64,000 nucleotides of DNA from Mangrovimicrobium sp033283325 (GCA_033283325.1 JAWMQO010000002.1:310001-374000), one strand, 5' to 3'. Shown: positions 42,426 to 51,317, counted from the stretch's first letter. Numbers and translations: made by a program. Notes: generated from the sequence alone by a model not told the origin.

Positions 42426-43495
42426 GCGGACTCTACCTCAGTCCCGGCCTGTTTCCCGCGGAGTTCCTGAGACCAACCGTCCAGTTCATTCTCGACTGCC
42501 AGCGCCCCGGCGGCGAGATACCCTGGTTCCCCGGCGGGCACACCGACCCCTGGGATCATGTCGAGGCCGCCATGGGCCTGGTGATCGGCGGGGAGTACGC
42601 CGCCGCGCGGCGCGCCTATGGCTGGCTGCGGGATATGCAACTGGAGGACGGCAGCTGGTGGGCCGCCTACCGCGATGGCCAGCCCGATTGCGAGGAGGGC
42701 CGCCGCGAGAGCAATTTCGTCGCCTATGTGGCAACCGGCGTCTGGCACTATTACCTGGTCACCGAGGAGTTGGCTTTCCTCGGCGAGATGTGGCCGATGG
42801 TGGAGCGGGCGATCAACTTCGTGCTCTCCCTGCAAACCGGGCACGGCGATATTCACTGGGCGGTGGACCGGCAGGGTGAAGCCAAGCGGGATGCGCTGGT
42901 AACCGGTTGTTCCTCGATATTCAAAAGCCTGGAGTGCGCCTGCAATATCGCCCGCACCCTTGGCGAGCCGCGGCCCGCCTGGGCAACTGCCCGGGACAGC
43001 CTGGGCCACGCCCTGCGCTCGCGACCGGAGCGTTTCGACCGCACCTGGGAGAGCAAGGCCCGCTATTCCATGGACTGGTTCTATCCGGTGCTGGCGGGCG
43101 TCCTGCCCCAGGCGGAAGCGCGGGCCCGGCTGCGGGCGCGCTGGGACGAGTTTGTGGAGGAGGGACTCGGCTGTCGCTGCGTCGCTGACGAGCCCTGGGT
43201 GACCGTGGCGGAATCCTGCGAACTGGTGCTGGCCCTGCTCGCTGCCGGGGATCATGCGCGGGCGGTGGAGATCTACAGCTGGCTGCAGCAATGGCGCCTT
43301 GCAGACGGCAGTTACTGGACCGGTTACCAGATGGTGGAAGATCTCCTCTGGCCCGACGAAAAGCCCACCTGGACCGCGGCGGCCATCCTGCTGGCTGCGG
43401 ATGCCCTCACCCGGCACACGGCAGCCGCGGAACTCTTCTGCAGCGTCAAGTTGCTCAGCGAGGACAGCGCGGCGCGCAAACGGCGAGTGGATTAA
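42422..43495 (+). CDS. alpha/alpha-toroid protein (prenyltransferase/squalene-cyclase-like repeats)
   Basis: I cannot assign a reaction. The 357-aa protein lacks a signal peptide. It has repeated helical hairpins with the pattern found in terpene-cyclase, prenyltransferase and six-hairpin glycosidase toroids: QRPGGEIPWFPGGHTDPWDH, QLEDGSWWAAYRDGQ, then GDIHWAVDRQG and RLADGSYWTGYQM. The DxDD motif of squalene-hopene cyclases is absent. The ATGA overlap with the methyltransferase gene couples it to the glycosyltransferase operon, so a glycan or lipid-glycan role is likely. It could be a saccharide-binding or trimming enzyme. Confidence 0.72.
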   Translation: MSGLYLSPGLFPAEFLRPTVQFILDCQRPGGEIPWFPGGHTDPWDHVEAAMGLVIGGEYAAARRAYGWLRDMQLEDGSWWAAYRDGQPDCEEGRRESNFVAYVATGVWHYYLVTEELAFLGEMWPMVERAINFVLSLQTGHGDIHWAVDRQGEAKRDALVTGCSSIFKSLECACNIARTLGEPRPAWATARDSLGHALRSRPERFDRTWESKARYSMDWFYPVLAGVLPQAEARARLRARWDEFVEEGLGCRCVADEPWVTVAESCELVLALLAAGDHARAVEIYSWLQQWRLADGSYWTGYQMVEDLLWPDEKPTWTAAAILLAADALTRHTAAAELFCSVKLLSEDSAARKRRVD

Positions 43496-43504
43496 GCCTC
43501 GCTG

Positions 43505-44122
43505 TTACAGCCGTCGCAGGATTCCCAGGCTGTCTTCCCGTTCGATTTCCTCGAACTGGCCGGAGGCGAGCGCCATACGGTAAATCGCGAAGGGAGCCTG
43601 GCCGCCTTCATGGGCGTCCTCGAAGAGGTCGTGGACCGCGAGAACGCCGCCCGGCAGCACCCAGGGGCTCCAGCAGCGGTAGTCCATCAGCGCAGCGTCC
43701 AGGCTGTGCCCGCCATCGATGAATACCATACCCAGCGGGGTACGCCAGGCGCGGGCTGTCACCGCGGAGCCGGCGACGACCGGGACAACCGTATCCTCAA
43801 GGCCCGCCGCGCGGATATTGCGGCGGAACTCCCGGAAGCTGTCGAAGCGTTCTTCCCCCGAATCGAACAGCTCCGGATCGTGAAAAAACTCTCCGGGCTG
43901 GTGCTCCTCGGAACCCCCGTGATGATCCAGCGCGAACAGGGTGGCGCTATTGCGCCTGCATCCAAGCCCGAGGTAAATCGTGGATTTGCCGCAGTAACTG
44001 CCGATTTCCAGTACCGGGCCCAAGCCGCTGGCCTGCGCGGCGTGTCGATACAGGGCATCGCCCTCGCCGCCGGCGAGAAATCCCTTGATGCTATCGATGT
44101 TGTCCGGGAGGCCTTCAATCAT
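43505..44122 (-). CDS. class I SAM methyltransferase, Methyltransf_24-like
   Basis: This is a predicted methyltransferase of the type found in glycan and antibiotic clusters. The SAM motif is VLEIGSYCGKSTIYLG. FIDGGHSLDAALMDYRCW and LPGGVLAVHDLF are the family blocks (the Asp-His pair may bind metal). The ATG at 44122 gives 205 aa starting MIEGLPDNID. A TTG at 44152 in frame is an alternative, and neither has a strong ribosome binding site. It runs opposite to the preceding three-gene operon and ends 9 bp from it. Confidence 0.8.
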   Translation of the reverse strand: MIEGLPDNIDSIKGFLAGGEGDALYRHAAQASGLGPVLEIGSYCGKSTIYLGLGCRRNSATLFALDHHGGSEEHQPGEFFHDPELFDSGEERFDSFREFRRNIRAAGLEDTVVPVVAGSAVTARAWRTPLGMVFIDGGHSLDAALMDYRCWSPWVLPGGVLAVHDLFEDAHEGGQAPFAIYRMALASGQFEEIEREDSLGILRRL

Positions 44123-44226
44123 GTCGTTGTCTGCGTGTCGGGGGCTCCGCAAAGTAGCGGGTTTGGCTTATAGAGGCAAGGCAGTTGCGGTATTCTTGGC
44201 GCCGATGGAACCGTCCGGAGGCGCCG

Positions 44227-45495
44227 ATGCGCTACCTGTATAGCGCCCTCTTCTACCTCTTGTTGCCGTTGATCCTGCTGCGGATGCTGTGGCGCTCGCG
44301 CCGCGCGCCGGCCTACCGGCGGCGGCTTGCCGAGCGCCTCGGTTTCTTCCCGGCGCCGCCGCGTACGGGCGGCAAGGTCGTGTGGGTGCACGCAGCCTCG
44401 GTGGGCGAGACCCTCGCCGCGCAGCCGCTGGTCGAAGCCCTGGGACGCAGCCGGCCGGAAATCCGGATCGTGGTCACTACCACGACGCCCACGGGGTCGG
44501 CGCAGGTGCAAAGCCTTTTCGCTGATGGCGTGTTTCACGTCTATTGCCCCTGGGATCTGCCGGGCGCTGTGCAGCGTTTCCTCGAGCGCCTGCGTCCCGA
44601 TGTGCTGTTGCTGATGGAAACCGAGCTCTGGCCCAACCTGCTGCATTACAGCCGCCTGCGTGGCTGCGCGGTGTTGCTGGCCAACGCCCGCATGTCCGAG
44701 CGCTCCGCGCGGGGCTATGCGCGTTTTGCCGGATTCACGGCGCAGATGCTGGGCAATGTTGATATCGCGGCCTGCCAGGCGCAGGCCGATGCACAGCGCC
44801 TCGTCGAGCTCGGCCTGCCGGGGAACCGGGCGCGGGTCTGCGGCAGCCTGAAGTTCGACTTCGAACTGGACGAGACACTGCGGGTTGAGGCGACGGCCTT
44901 GCGCCAGGCACTCGATCGCCCGGTTCTGCTGGGAGCGAGTACTCACCCCGGTGAGGAGGCGCTGCTGCTCGATGCATTTCGCACGGCGAGGGAGTCTCTG
45001 CCGGAACTGCTCTGCCTCCTGGTGCCACGGCATCCCGAGCGCTTCGAAGAGGTTTTCCGGCTCTGCCGCGATCGCGGTCTGTCGGTGGTGCGACGCTCGA
45101 CCGGCGCGCCGGTAGCCACCAGTGACGAAGTTTTACTCGGCGACACCATGGGCGAACTGCGACTGCTCTGTGGAGCGGCCACGCTCTGCGTGGTCGGTGG
45201 CAGTTTCGTGCCGCACGGTGGCCAGAATCCGCTGGAGGCCGCGGCCTGGGGTGTCCCGCTGCTGTGTGGGCCGCAGATGTTCAACTTCGCGGAAATCACC
45301 CGCCTCCTGCTCGACGCCGGGGGCATGATCCAGCTCGAGGACGATACGGCGCTCGCGCCCGCTGTGCAGGATTTACTGGCAGACCGGCAACGGAGTTCCG
45401 AAATGGGAGTCGCCGCGGCGGCCGTCGTGGAAGCCAACCGCGGGGCGCGGGAAGAGATTCTGGAGTTGCTGGCCGGCCTGCTGGCCGGCCATTAG
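44227..45495 (+). CDS. waaA: 3-deoxy-D-manno-octulosonic acid (Kdo) transferase
   Basis: This inner-membrane enzyme adds Kdo to lipid IVA, linking lipid A to the core. A short N-terminal membrane segment (YLYSALFYLLLPLILL) precedes a GT-B fold. Landmarks are VWVHAASVGETLAAQPL, LMETELWPNLL (with the conserved Glu pair) and GGSFVPHGGQNPLEAAAWG near the C-terminus. The ATG at 44227 follows GGAGG and gives 422 aa, the usual length; the frame is open 42 bases upstream. The divergent methyltransferase starts about 100 bp away. Confidence 0.96.
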   Translation: MRYLYSALFYLLLPLILLRMLWRSRRAPAYRRRLAERLGFFPAPPRTGGKVVWVHAASVGETLAAQPLVEALGRSRPEIRIVVTTTTPTGSAQVQSLFADGVFHVYCPWDLPGAVQRFLERLRPDVLLLMETELWPNLLHYSRLRGCAVLLANARMSERSARGYARFAGFTAQMLGNVDIAACQAQADAQRLVELGLPGNRARVCGSLKFDFELDETLRVEATALRQALDRPVLLGASTHPGEEALLLDAFRTARESLPELLCLLVPRHPERFEEVFRLCRDRGLSVVRRSTGAPVATSDEVLLGDTMGELRLLCGAATLCVVGGSFVPHGGQNPLEAAAWGVPLLCGPQMFNFAEITRLLLDAGGMIQLEDDTALAPAVQDLLADRQRSSEMGVAAAAVVEANRGAREEILELLAGLLAGH

Positions 45496-45510
45496 GATCG
45501 CTAGTTGCCC

Positions 45511-45560
45511 GCTCTTTACCGGAGCTGACGGCTCTTTACCGGAGCTGACGGCTCTCTACC
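45511..45560. repeat. 20-bp tandem repeat, 2.5 copies
   Basis: GCTCTTTACCGGAGCTGACG occurs twice in direct succession (45511-45530, 45531-45550), followed by a half copy with one change (GCTCTCTACC). It lies between the convergent waaA and tolC genes. Confidence 0.85.
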
Positions 45561-45591
45561 AGGGAGAGTTGGCCCCGGGAAGAGCCGGCAA

Positions 45592-47019
45592 TCAGGGAGA
45601 GCTGGCACTCTCCTTGCCGTTGGCGCTGGGCGGTGGGGCCACCTCGAGGAAGGAATTGAGCTTGATGACGTCTTCCGGGCTCAGCAGGCCGGCCTGCTCC
45701 TTCAACAGGAGCAGGTTGACGATGTAGTCGTAGCGGCTGTTGGCGTAGTCCCGCTCGGCGGCGTAGAGGGTCTGTTGCGCGTTGAGCACATCGACCACGT
45801 TACGGGTACCGACTTCGTAACCCGCCTGGGTGGCGTCCAGGGCGCTCTTGGATGAGACGATGCTCTGCTTGCGCGCCGCGACGCGGGTGACGTCGCTCAT
45901 TACCGTCATGTGCAGGGAGCGGGTATTGGTCACCGTATTACGCATCAGGTTGATACGGTTTTCCTGCGCGGCGATATATTCCTGCGCGGACTGGCGCCGC
46001 TGGGCACTGATAGCGCCACCGGCAAACAGCGGAACTTCCAGCCGCAGCTCCCAGACGTCGCCCTCGCTGGTGTTGTAGGGCGAAGTCAGGAAGTCCGTCG
46101 GCGGGTCGATGCTGCGGCTGCCATCGGTCTCCCTGTCGGAATAGGCATAGCTGCCGGTGAGGGTCGGTGCGTGTTGCCAGGTGCTGGCCTGTGAGGCCTG
46201 GCGCGCGGCTTCCTCGCCGTAGCGGGCCGCCTGCAGGGTGAAGTTGTTCTCCAGGGCGAAGTCGACCCAGGCGGAACGGTCCACCGGCTCCGGCTTGTTG
46301 ATATCGAAATCCTCACTGAGCACGTCGAGGTTACTGTGTTTTTGGCCGGTCAGGATGGAGAGCTGCTCCAGCGCCACCGCGACGCTGTTTTCATCGACGA
46401 TGCGGTTGACCTGGGAGAGGTCGTAGGCGGCCTGCGCCTCGTAGACGTCGGTGATCGCGATAAGGCCCACATCGAAGCGCTGCTGGGTTTGCTCCAGCTG
46501 GCGTTCGAAGGCGCGCTCCTGGGCCTTGGACGCAGCGAGGTTGTCGCGGGCGCGCAATACCTCAAGGTAGGCCTCGACCACGCGGACGATCAGGTTCTGC
46601 TGGTTGCCGGCGAAGGTCGCCTCCGCCTGCTTCGAAACTTCCTTGCCCTGCTTGAAGCCGAACCAGGCGGGAAGGTCGAAGATGGGCTGGCTCAGGGAGA
46701 CCTGCCAGCCCTTGGTGATGGTATCCGAGTTGGAGTTACTGTCGACGCTGACCACGCCGTCCTCCCCAAGCTGCAGGTTCTCCGATTCGGTGTCAGTGTC
46801 GGATCCGGAGCGGGAGTACTCCGCGCCAATCTGGGGCAACAGCCCTGACAGGCCGAGGTTTTCGGCCTCCCGGTTGGCGAGGTATTGGGCCTCCTCGGCT
46901 TTTAACTGGGCGTCATTTTCCAGCGCGAGTTCGTAGATATCCAGCAGGGAGTCGGCCTGGGCGGCCCCGGCTGCCAGTGATACCGCTAGCGCCAGCATGG
47001 CAGCTCCGGTCCGTTTCAT
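45592..47019 (-). CDS. tolC: TolC-type outer-membrane channel protein
   Basis: This is the trimeric outer-membrane exit duct for type I secretion and drug efflux pumps. It has a signal peptide (residues 1-22, ending AAQA), then the duplicated OEP domains, with SLLDIYELALENDAQLKAEEAQ at the mature start (given here in part) and the second repeat near NFTLQAARYGEEAARQ. A GTRNVVDVLNAQQTLYAAERDY block marks the second coiled-coil hairpin. The length is 475 aa. The ribosome binding site is GAGGAAGA. It diverges from yqiB; the thiC and nudF genes often found between them in related bacteria are absent. Confidence 0.94.
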   Translation of the reverse strand: MKRTGAAMLALAVSLAAGAAQADSLLDIYELALENDAQLKAEEAQYLANREAENLGLSGLLPQIGAEYSRSGSDTDTESENLQLGEDGVVSVDSNSNSDTITKGWQVSLSQPIFDLPAWFGFKQGKEVSKQAEATFAGNQQNLIVRVVEAYLEVLRARDNLAASKAQERAFERQLEQTQQRFDVGLIAITDVYEAQAAYDLSQVNRIVDENSVAVALEQLSILTGQKHSNLDVLSEDFDINKPEPVDRSAWVDFALENNFTLQAARYGEEAARQASQASTWQHAPTLTGSYAYSDRETDGSRSIDPPTDFLTSPYNTSEGDVWELRLEVPLFAGGAISAQRRQSAQEYIAAQENRINLMRNTVTNTRSLHMTVMSDVTRVAARKQSIVSSKSALDATQAGYEVGTRNVVDVLNAQQTLYAAERDYANSRYDYIVNLLLLKEQAGLLSPEDVIKLNSFLEVAPPPSANGKESASSP

Positions 47020-47162
47020 GTGTCTTCCTCTTTAACAGTTCTGCGCGCGGGCAGTGCTTGCAGTGCGGGCTCCGCTGTCTTGAAGCGGTGATTTAGAATG
47101 TGAACCGCGGCGCAAAAATGCCGTAGCGCTGCCAATCATAAGTGTTACACTCAATCTGTGTC

Positions 47163-47195
47163 CACGGTGCAAACCGTGCCGGATTCACATCCGGC
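47163..47195 (+). promoter_or_regulatory. double-hairpin leader upstream of yqiB
   Basis: Two adjacent hairpins are seen: CACGGT-GCAA-ACCGTG (47163-47178, a GNRA tetraloop) and GCCGGAT-TCAC-ATCCGGC (47178-47195). They lie in the predicted 5' leader of yqiB, 29 bp before its start. The text CCGGCGGTGA recalls one strand of the FMN riboswitch, but the rest of that aptamer is missing. The remainder of 47020-47223 holds the tolC and yqiB promoters without clear boxes. Confidence 0.45.
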
Positions 47196-47223
47196 GGTGA
47201 CGTGATCTCAGTTTGGGAGTTGG

Positions 47224-47670
47224 TTGTTGCAAAACGCAAAGAACAAGCAGCCGGGTATGAATCTGGCCGAGTTGCACGCGATTTGCGAGGCGAATTACGT
47301 TCGCCTGTTGAGCCTGTTTCCCGCGTATGAAACTGCGAACCAGCGCGAATTTATCGTCGGCGATGCCCATGTGACCATCGAAGTCGTCGATCGTTCGCGT
47401 TACACCACCATATTCCGCATCAACCAGATACACGGAGGTGAGCGCTGGCTCGGCAGCCTGCGCCTGGAAGTCCGCGCCTACCACGACGCCACGATGCTCG
47501 AAGTGGGCAGCTTCCAGTCCCATCGCCGGGTGCAGCCGCTCTACCGCTACCCCAACCCACATATGCACCAGCAGGACGAAAAGGCCGGGCAGAATCGTTT
47601 TCTTGCCGACTGGCTGGAACACTGTCTTGCCCAGGGCCGCAGCCTTGGCTGCGTCCACACTCCGGCCTGA
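47224..47670 (+). CDS. yqiB: DUF1249 protein YqiB
   Basis: This is a conserved gammaproteobacterial protein of unknown function, always near cpdA and parE. The family pattern is visible: CEANYVRLLSLFP near the N-terminus, VEVVDRSRYTTIFRI-like text (here IEVVDRSRYTTIF), LEVRAYHDATMLEV, and a closing YPNPHMHQQDEKAGQNRFLA, which is shown only in part. The start is TTG at 47224, close after GGGAG; the TTG at 47227 or ATG at 47257 are alternatives. It is 148 aa with the TTG. Confidence 0.87.
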   Translation: MLQNAKNKQPGMNLAELHAICEANYVRLLSLFPAYETANQREFIVGDAHVTIEVVDRSRYTTIFRINQIHGGERWLGSLRLEVRAYHDATMLEVGSFQSHRRVQPLYRYPNPHMHQQDEKAGQNRFLADWLEHCLAQGRSLGCVHTPA

Positions 47671-47693
47671 ACCGGTCCAACGCGCCCTGGCCC

Positions 47694-48533
47694 ATGCAGT
47701 CCTCCCTCGACAAGCAGCGCTGTATCACCCCCGGCGGCGAATCTGTCCACCTTGTGCAGCTCACCGATACCCACCTGTGTGCGGAACCCGGCGGCACCCT
47801 GCTCGGCATGGACACCGACCGCTCGTTACAGCTGGTGATCGAGCGGGTGCTGCGCGAGCGCGAACATATCGACCTAGTGCTGGCGACCGGAGATCTGTCG
47901 GATCGCGGTTCCCAGCCCGCCTACCGCCGGCTGCAGGGCTATTTGCAGCGTATTTCCGCGCCCTGTAGCTGGCTGCCCGGAAATCACGATAATCGCCAGG
48001 AGATGGTTGCCGCACTCGGCGATGGCGAGGAATTGTGCGTGGATATCCGGGCCGCGGGCTGGCAGATCCTGATGCTCGATTCGCAGATACCGGGCCAGGT
48101 GGGTGGAGGCCTCGGTGATGCGGAGCTTTCCGGCTTGCGCAGCGCACTGGAAAGAGCCGCGGAAGCGGGCCTGTATACGCTGATTTGCCTGCACCACCAG
48201 CCACTGCCCATCGGCAGCGCATGGCTCGACCGGCAAATGGTCAAGGACGCGGACGCGTTCTGGCAGGTGGTGGATGATTTTACCGGGGTTCGTGGCGTGC
48301 TCTGGGGCCACGTGCACCAGGAGGTCGAGAAGCGCCGTGGCGACGTCCGCTTGCTGGCGTCGCCTTCCACCTGCGTGCAGTTCGCCCCCGGCAGCGTCGA
48401 ATTCAAGGCCGATGACCGTCCCCCGGGTTACCGCTGGCTCGAACTGGCTCCGGATGGCGCGATTCACAGCGCTGTGTCCCGCGTGACTGACGCCACATTC
48501 ACCGTCGATCTCGAATCAGACGGCTACGAGTAA
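47694..48533 (+). CDS. cpdA: 3',5'-cyclic-AMP phosphodiesterase
   Basis: This metallophosphoesterase hydrolyses cAMP and so tunes CRP/Vfr signalling. Metal-ligand motifs appear in order: QLTDTHLC, ATGDLSDRGS, PGNHDNRQ, CLHHQPL and WGHVHQE. The length of 279 aa is close to E. coli CpdA (Icc, 275 aa). It lies 23 bp after yqiB in the conserved yqiB-cpdA-(yqiA)-parE order. The esterase gene yqiA, usually next, is absent, and a REP pair takes its place. Confidence 0.94.
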   Translation: MQSSLDKQRCITPGGESVHLVQLTDTHLCAEPGGTLLGMDTDRSLQLVIERVLREREHIDLVLATGDLSDRGSQPAYRRLQGYLQRISAPCSWLPGNHDNRQEMVAALGDGEELCVDIRAAGWQILMLDSQIPGQVGGGLGDAELSGLRSALERAAEAGLYTLICLHHQPLPIGSAWLDRQMVKDADAFWQVVDDFTGVRGVLWGHVHQEVEKRRGDVRLLASPSTCVQFAPGSVEFKADDRPPGYRWLELAPDGAIHSAVSRVTDATFTVDLESDGYE

Positions 48534-48605
48534 TTGCCCGCGCAGCGGGCTCCCACGGCGCTCAAGGCACCCCTACTACCCGTGGGAGCTCACTCCGTGA
48601 GCGAT
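48533..48605. repeat. REP-like inverted pair between cpdA and parE
   Basis: A reverse copy (48533-48556, with GCCCGC-GCA-GCGGGC) and a forward copy (48582-48605, with GCTCAC-TCC-GTGAGC) of the 24-bp REP motif flank 25 bp. The small stems differ in sequence yet pair perfectly. The first base overlaps the cpdA stop codon. Confidence 0.8.
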
Positions 48606-48638
48606 AGCCCCTTGGTCCACACCTTCCACACAATTGAT

Positions 48639-48669
48639 TTGCCGCCGCGCCGCCAGCCTCATGTACAAT
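48639..48669 (+). promoter_or_regulatory. candidate parE promoter
   Basis: TTGCCG (48639-48644) and TACAAT (48664-48669) are 19 bp apart, 35 bp before the parE ATG. The -10 box is good and the spacing long. Confidence 0.35.
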
Positions 48670-48704
48670 GCGGACAGTCACTCACTGTCCGTATCCGAGC
48701 CTGA

Positions 48705-50591
48705 ATGAGCCAGTACACCGCTGAAGATATCGAGGTCCTTACCGGACTCGAGCCCGTGCGCAAGCGCCCGGGCATGTACACCGATACCACCCGCCCCAAC
48801 CACCTCGCCCAGGAAGTCATCGATAACAGTGTCGACGAGGCACTGGCCGGGCACGCCAACCAGATTGACGTCACCCTGCACGCCGACGGCTCGCTCACCG
48901 TCGGCGACAACGGTCGCGGCATGCCGGTGGACATCCACCCCGAGCAGGGCAAGCCAGGCGTGGAGGTGATCCTCTCCACCCTGCATGCCGGCGGCAAGTT
49001 CTCCAATAAGAGTTACCAGTTCAGCGGCGGCCTGCACGGTGTCGGTGTCTCGGTGGTCAATGCGCTGTCCAGCGATCTCACCGTCACCATTCGGCGCAAT
49101 GGCAGCGTCCACCGCATCCGCTTCGGCGGCGGCGAGAAAGTGTCGGACCTCGAGGTGATCGACAGCTGCGGAAAGCGCAATACCGGTACGACAGTGAGTT
49201 TCACTCCCGACCCGAAATATTTCGATTCGGTGAATTTCTCCGTGCCGCGGCTCACCCACCTGCTGCGCGCGAAGGCGGTGCTCTGCCCCGGCCTGCGGGT
49301 CAAGTTCACCGACGAAAAGAAGAAAGAGAGCGAGGAGTGGTACTACGAGGACGGTCTCAGCGACTACCTCGCTGACACAACGATCGACTTCCCGGTGGTG
49401 CCCGAACAACCCTTCACCGGCAGTTTCAGCGGCTCCAACGAGGGCGTCGACTGGGCCGTGCAGTGGCTGCCGGAAGGTGGCGAGGTGACCCAGGAGTCCT
49501 ACGTCAACCTCATCCCCACCCCCCAGGGTGGCACCCACGTCAACGGCCTGCGCACCGGCCTGCTGGATGCGATGCGTGAATTTTGCGAACTGCGCAGCCT
49601 GCTGCCCCGTGGCGTGAAGCTGGCCCCGGACGATATCTGGGACCGCTGTGCCTACGTACTCTCCTCCAAGCTGGAAGACCCGCAATTTTCCGGGCAGACC
49701 AAGGAGCGCCTGTCCTCCCGGGAAGCGGCGGCTTTCGTTTCCGGGGTCGCCAAGGATGCCTTCAGCCTGTGGCTGAACCAGCACACGGTGGAGGCGGAAA
49801 AAATTGCCGAACTGTGTATCAACAGCGCCCAGAGCCGTCTGCGCAGCGCCAAGAAAGTCGTGCGCAAGAAGGTCTCCGCGGGCCCCGCCCTCCCCGGCAA
49901 GCTGGCGGACTGTTCCGGCGAGGACACCTCGCGCTCGGAACTCTTCCTGGTGGAGGGGGATTCAGCCGGCGGTAGCGCCAAGCAGGCCCGCGACCGCGAG
50001 TTCCAGGCCATCCTGCCCCTGCGCGGCAAAATCCTGAACACCTGGGAAGTGGATTCCCAGGAGATTCTCGCCTCCCAGGAAGTGCACAACATTTCCGTGG
50101 CGCTGGGTATCGACCCCGCCAGCGACGACCTCACCGGACTGCGCTACGGCAAGGTCTGTATCCTCGCCGACGCGGATTCCGACGGCCTGCACATCGCTAC
50201 CCTGATCTGCGCCCTCTTCGTACGCCACTTCCCCGCCCTCGTCAGCGCCGGGCACGTCTACGTGGCGATGCCGCCGCTGTACCGGATCGACGTCGGCAAG
50301 GAGGTGTTTTACGCCCTCGACGAAGCGGAAAAACAGGGTGTGCTGGATCGCATTGAGGCGGAGAAAATCCGCGGCAAGGTCAACGTGCAGCGCTTCAAGG
50401 GCCTCGGCGAGATGAACCCCCTGCAGTTGCGCGAAACCACCATGGACCCGGATACCCGCCGCCTGGTGCGGCTGGTGCTGGACGCCGGCGACGGCACTCA
50501 CAAGATGCTGGACATGTTGCTGGCCAAGAAGCGCTCGGCGGACCGCAAGACCTGGCTCGAAAGCAAGGGGGACCTGGCGGAGGTGGTGTGA
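48705..50591 (+). CDS. parE: DNA topoisomerase IV subunit B
   Basis: This is the ATPase subunit of topoisomerase IV, which decatenates daughter chromosomes with ParC. The GHKL ATPase domain has VIDNSVDEALAGHA, GDNGRGMPVD and a lid GGLHGVGVSVVNALS. The TOPRIM domain has LFLVEGDSAGGSAKQARDR and DADSDGLHIATL. The C-terminus ends MLLAKKRSADRKTWLESKGD. The length of 628 aa equals that of ParE in relatives and excludes GyrB, which is about 800 aa. parC is not in the window. Confidence 0.97.
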   Translation: MSQYTAEDIEVLTGLEPVRKRPGMYTDTTRPNHLAQEVIDNSVDEALAGHANQIDVTLHADGSLTVGDNGRGMPVDIHPEQGKPGVEVILSTLHAGGKFSNKSYQFSGGLHGVGVSVVNALSSDLTVTIRRNGSVHRIRFGGGEKVSDLEVIDSCGKRNTGTTVSFTPDPKYFDSVNFSVPRLTHLLRAKAVLCPGLRVKFTDEKKKESEEWYYEDGLSDYLADTTIDFPVVPEQPFTGSFSGSNEGVDWAVQWLPEGGEVTQESYVNLIPTPQGGTHVNGLRTGLLDAMREFCELRSLLPRGVKLAPDDIWDRCAYVLSSKLEDPQFSGQTKERLSSREAAAFVSGVAKDAFSLWLNQHTVEAEKIAELCINSAQSRLRSAKKVVRKKVSAGPALPGKLADCSGEDTSRSELFLVEGDSAGGSAKQARDREFQAILPLRGKILNTWEVDSQEILASQEVHNISVALGIDPASDDLTGLRYGKVCILADADSDGLHIATLICALFVRHFPALVSAGHVYVAMPPLYRIDVGKEVFYALDEAEKQGVLDRIEAEKIRGKVNVQRFKGLGEMNPLQLRETTMDPDTRRLVRLVLDAGDGTHKMLDMLLAKKRSADRKTWLESKGDLAEVV

Positions 50592-50698
50592 GCCGGGCCG
50601 TATTCGAAGCCCCGGGTTTTACAGTATTTCACCCCCGGCTTGTCTGGTCTTTCCAGGCGGGCAAGCCGACCCACTGATGACACAAGCGGAGGAAGACC

Positions 50699-51280
50699 AT
50701 GTTGAGAAAATTGAGTGTGCTGGGACTATTGCTGGTCCTCGCGTTCCCGGCGGCAGCGCAGTGGGAGCTGGACAATAGCCATTCGAGCATCTATTTCATT
50801 TCAATCAAGAATGACGGCATTGCCGAAACCCACCATTTCGAAAGCCTGCTCGGCTATGTCGGCAAAGATGGGCAGGTCTCCATCACTATCGATCTCAACA
50901 GCGCCGAAACCATGATCCCGATCCGCAACGAAAGGCTGCGCGAGATGCTCTTCGAAACCGCCAGCTTTCCCACCGCAACGGTAAGCGCGGAAATCGATCC
51001 GGCGATACTCGCCGAGGTTGCCAAGGGCGCGACCATCAGCACCGAGGTGCCTGTCACCCTGTCCCTGCACGGTCTCGAGCAGACCATCGAGGCGCCGCTG
51101 ACGGTGTTCAGCGACGGGGCCAGTGTGCACGCCATCAGCCCCCACCCGGTTATCGTCAAGGCAGAGGACTTCGGCCTCGCCGGTGGTGTGCAGGCCCTGC
51201 GCGAAGTGGCCGGCCTCAAGGCCATCAGTACGGCGGTTCCGGTCAGCTTCAGCCTGGCTTTCAAGGAGGCGGCAAAGTAG
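50699..51280 (+). CDS. YceI-family periplasmic protein
   Basis: This is a lipocalin-like protein of the YceI family, members of which bind isoprenoid quinones. A signal peptide (residues 1-20, ending AAAQ) is followed by WELDNSHSSIYFISIKNDGI, in place of the usual DPAHSSVEF start. A region similar to TVPVTLSLHG (here TEVPVTLSLHGLEQTIEAPL) follows. The length is 193 aa. The ATG has the ribosome binding site GGAGGAAG. Its function here is unknown; it is not linked to an obvious partner. Confidence 0.85.
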   Translation: MLRKLSVLGLLLVLAFPAAAQWELDNSHSSIYFISIKNDGIAETHHFESLLGYVGKDGQVSITIDLNSAETMIPIRNERLREMLFETASFPTATVSAEIDPAILAEVAKGATISTEVPVTLSLHGLEQTIEAPLTVFSDGASVHAISPHPVIVKAEDFGLAGGVQALREVAGLKAISTAVPVSFSLAFKEAAK

Positions 51281-51292
51281 TAGTGCAATCCG

Positions 51293-51315
51293 GCGGCCGG
51301 CTTCGAGCCGGCCGC
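51293..51315. terminator. bidirectional hairpin between yceI-like and marC-like genes
   Basis: A 10-bp stem (GCGGCCGGCT and AGCCGGCCGC) with a TCG loop lies between two convergent genes. No T-tract follows on either side, so termination strength is uncertain. Confidence 0.5.
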
Positions 51316-51317
51316 GC

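Noticed and set aside
47163..47200. FMN riboswitch
   Set aside because: Only CCGGCGGTGA resembles the aptamer; the other conserved strands and the multi-stem junction are absent, and yqiB is not a riboflavin gene.
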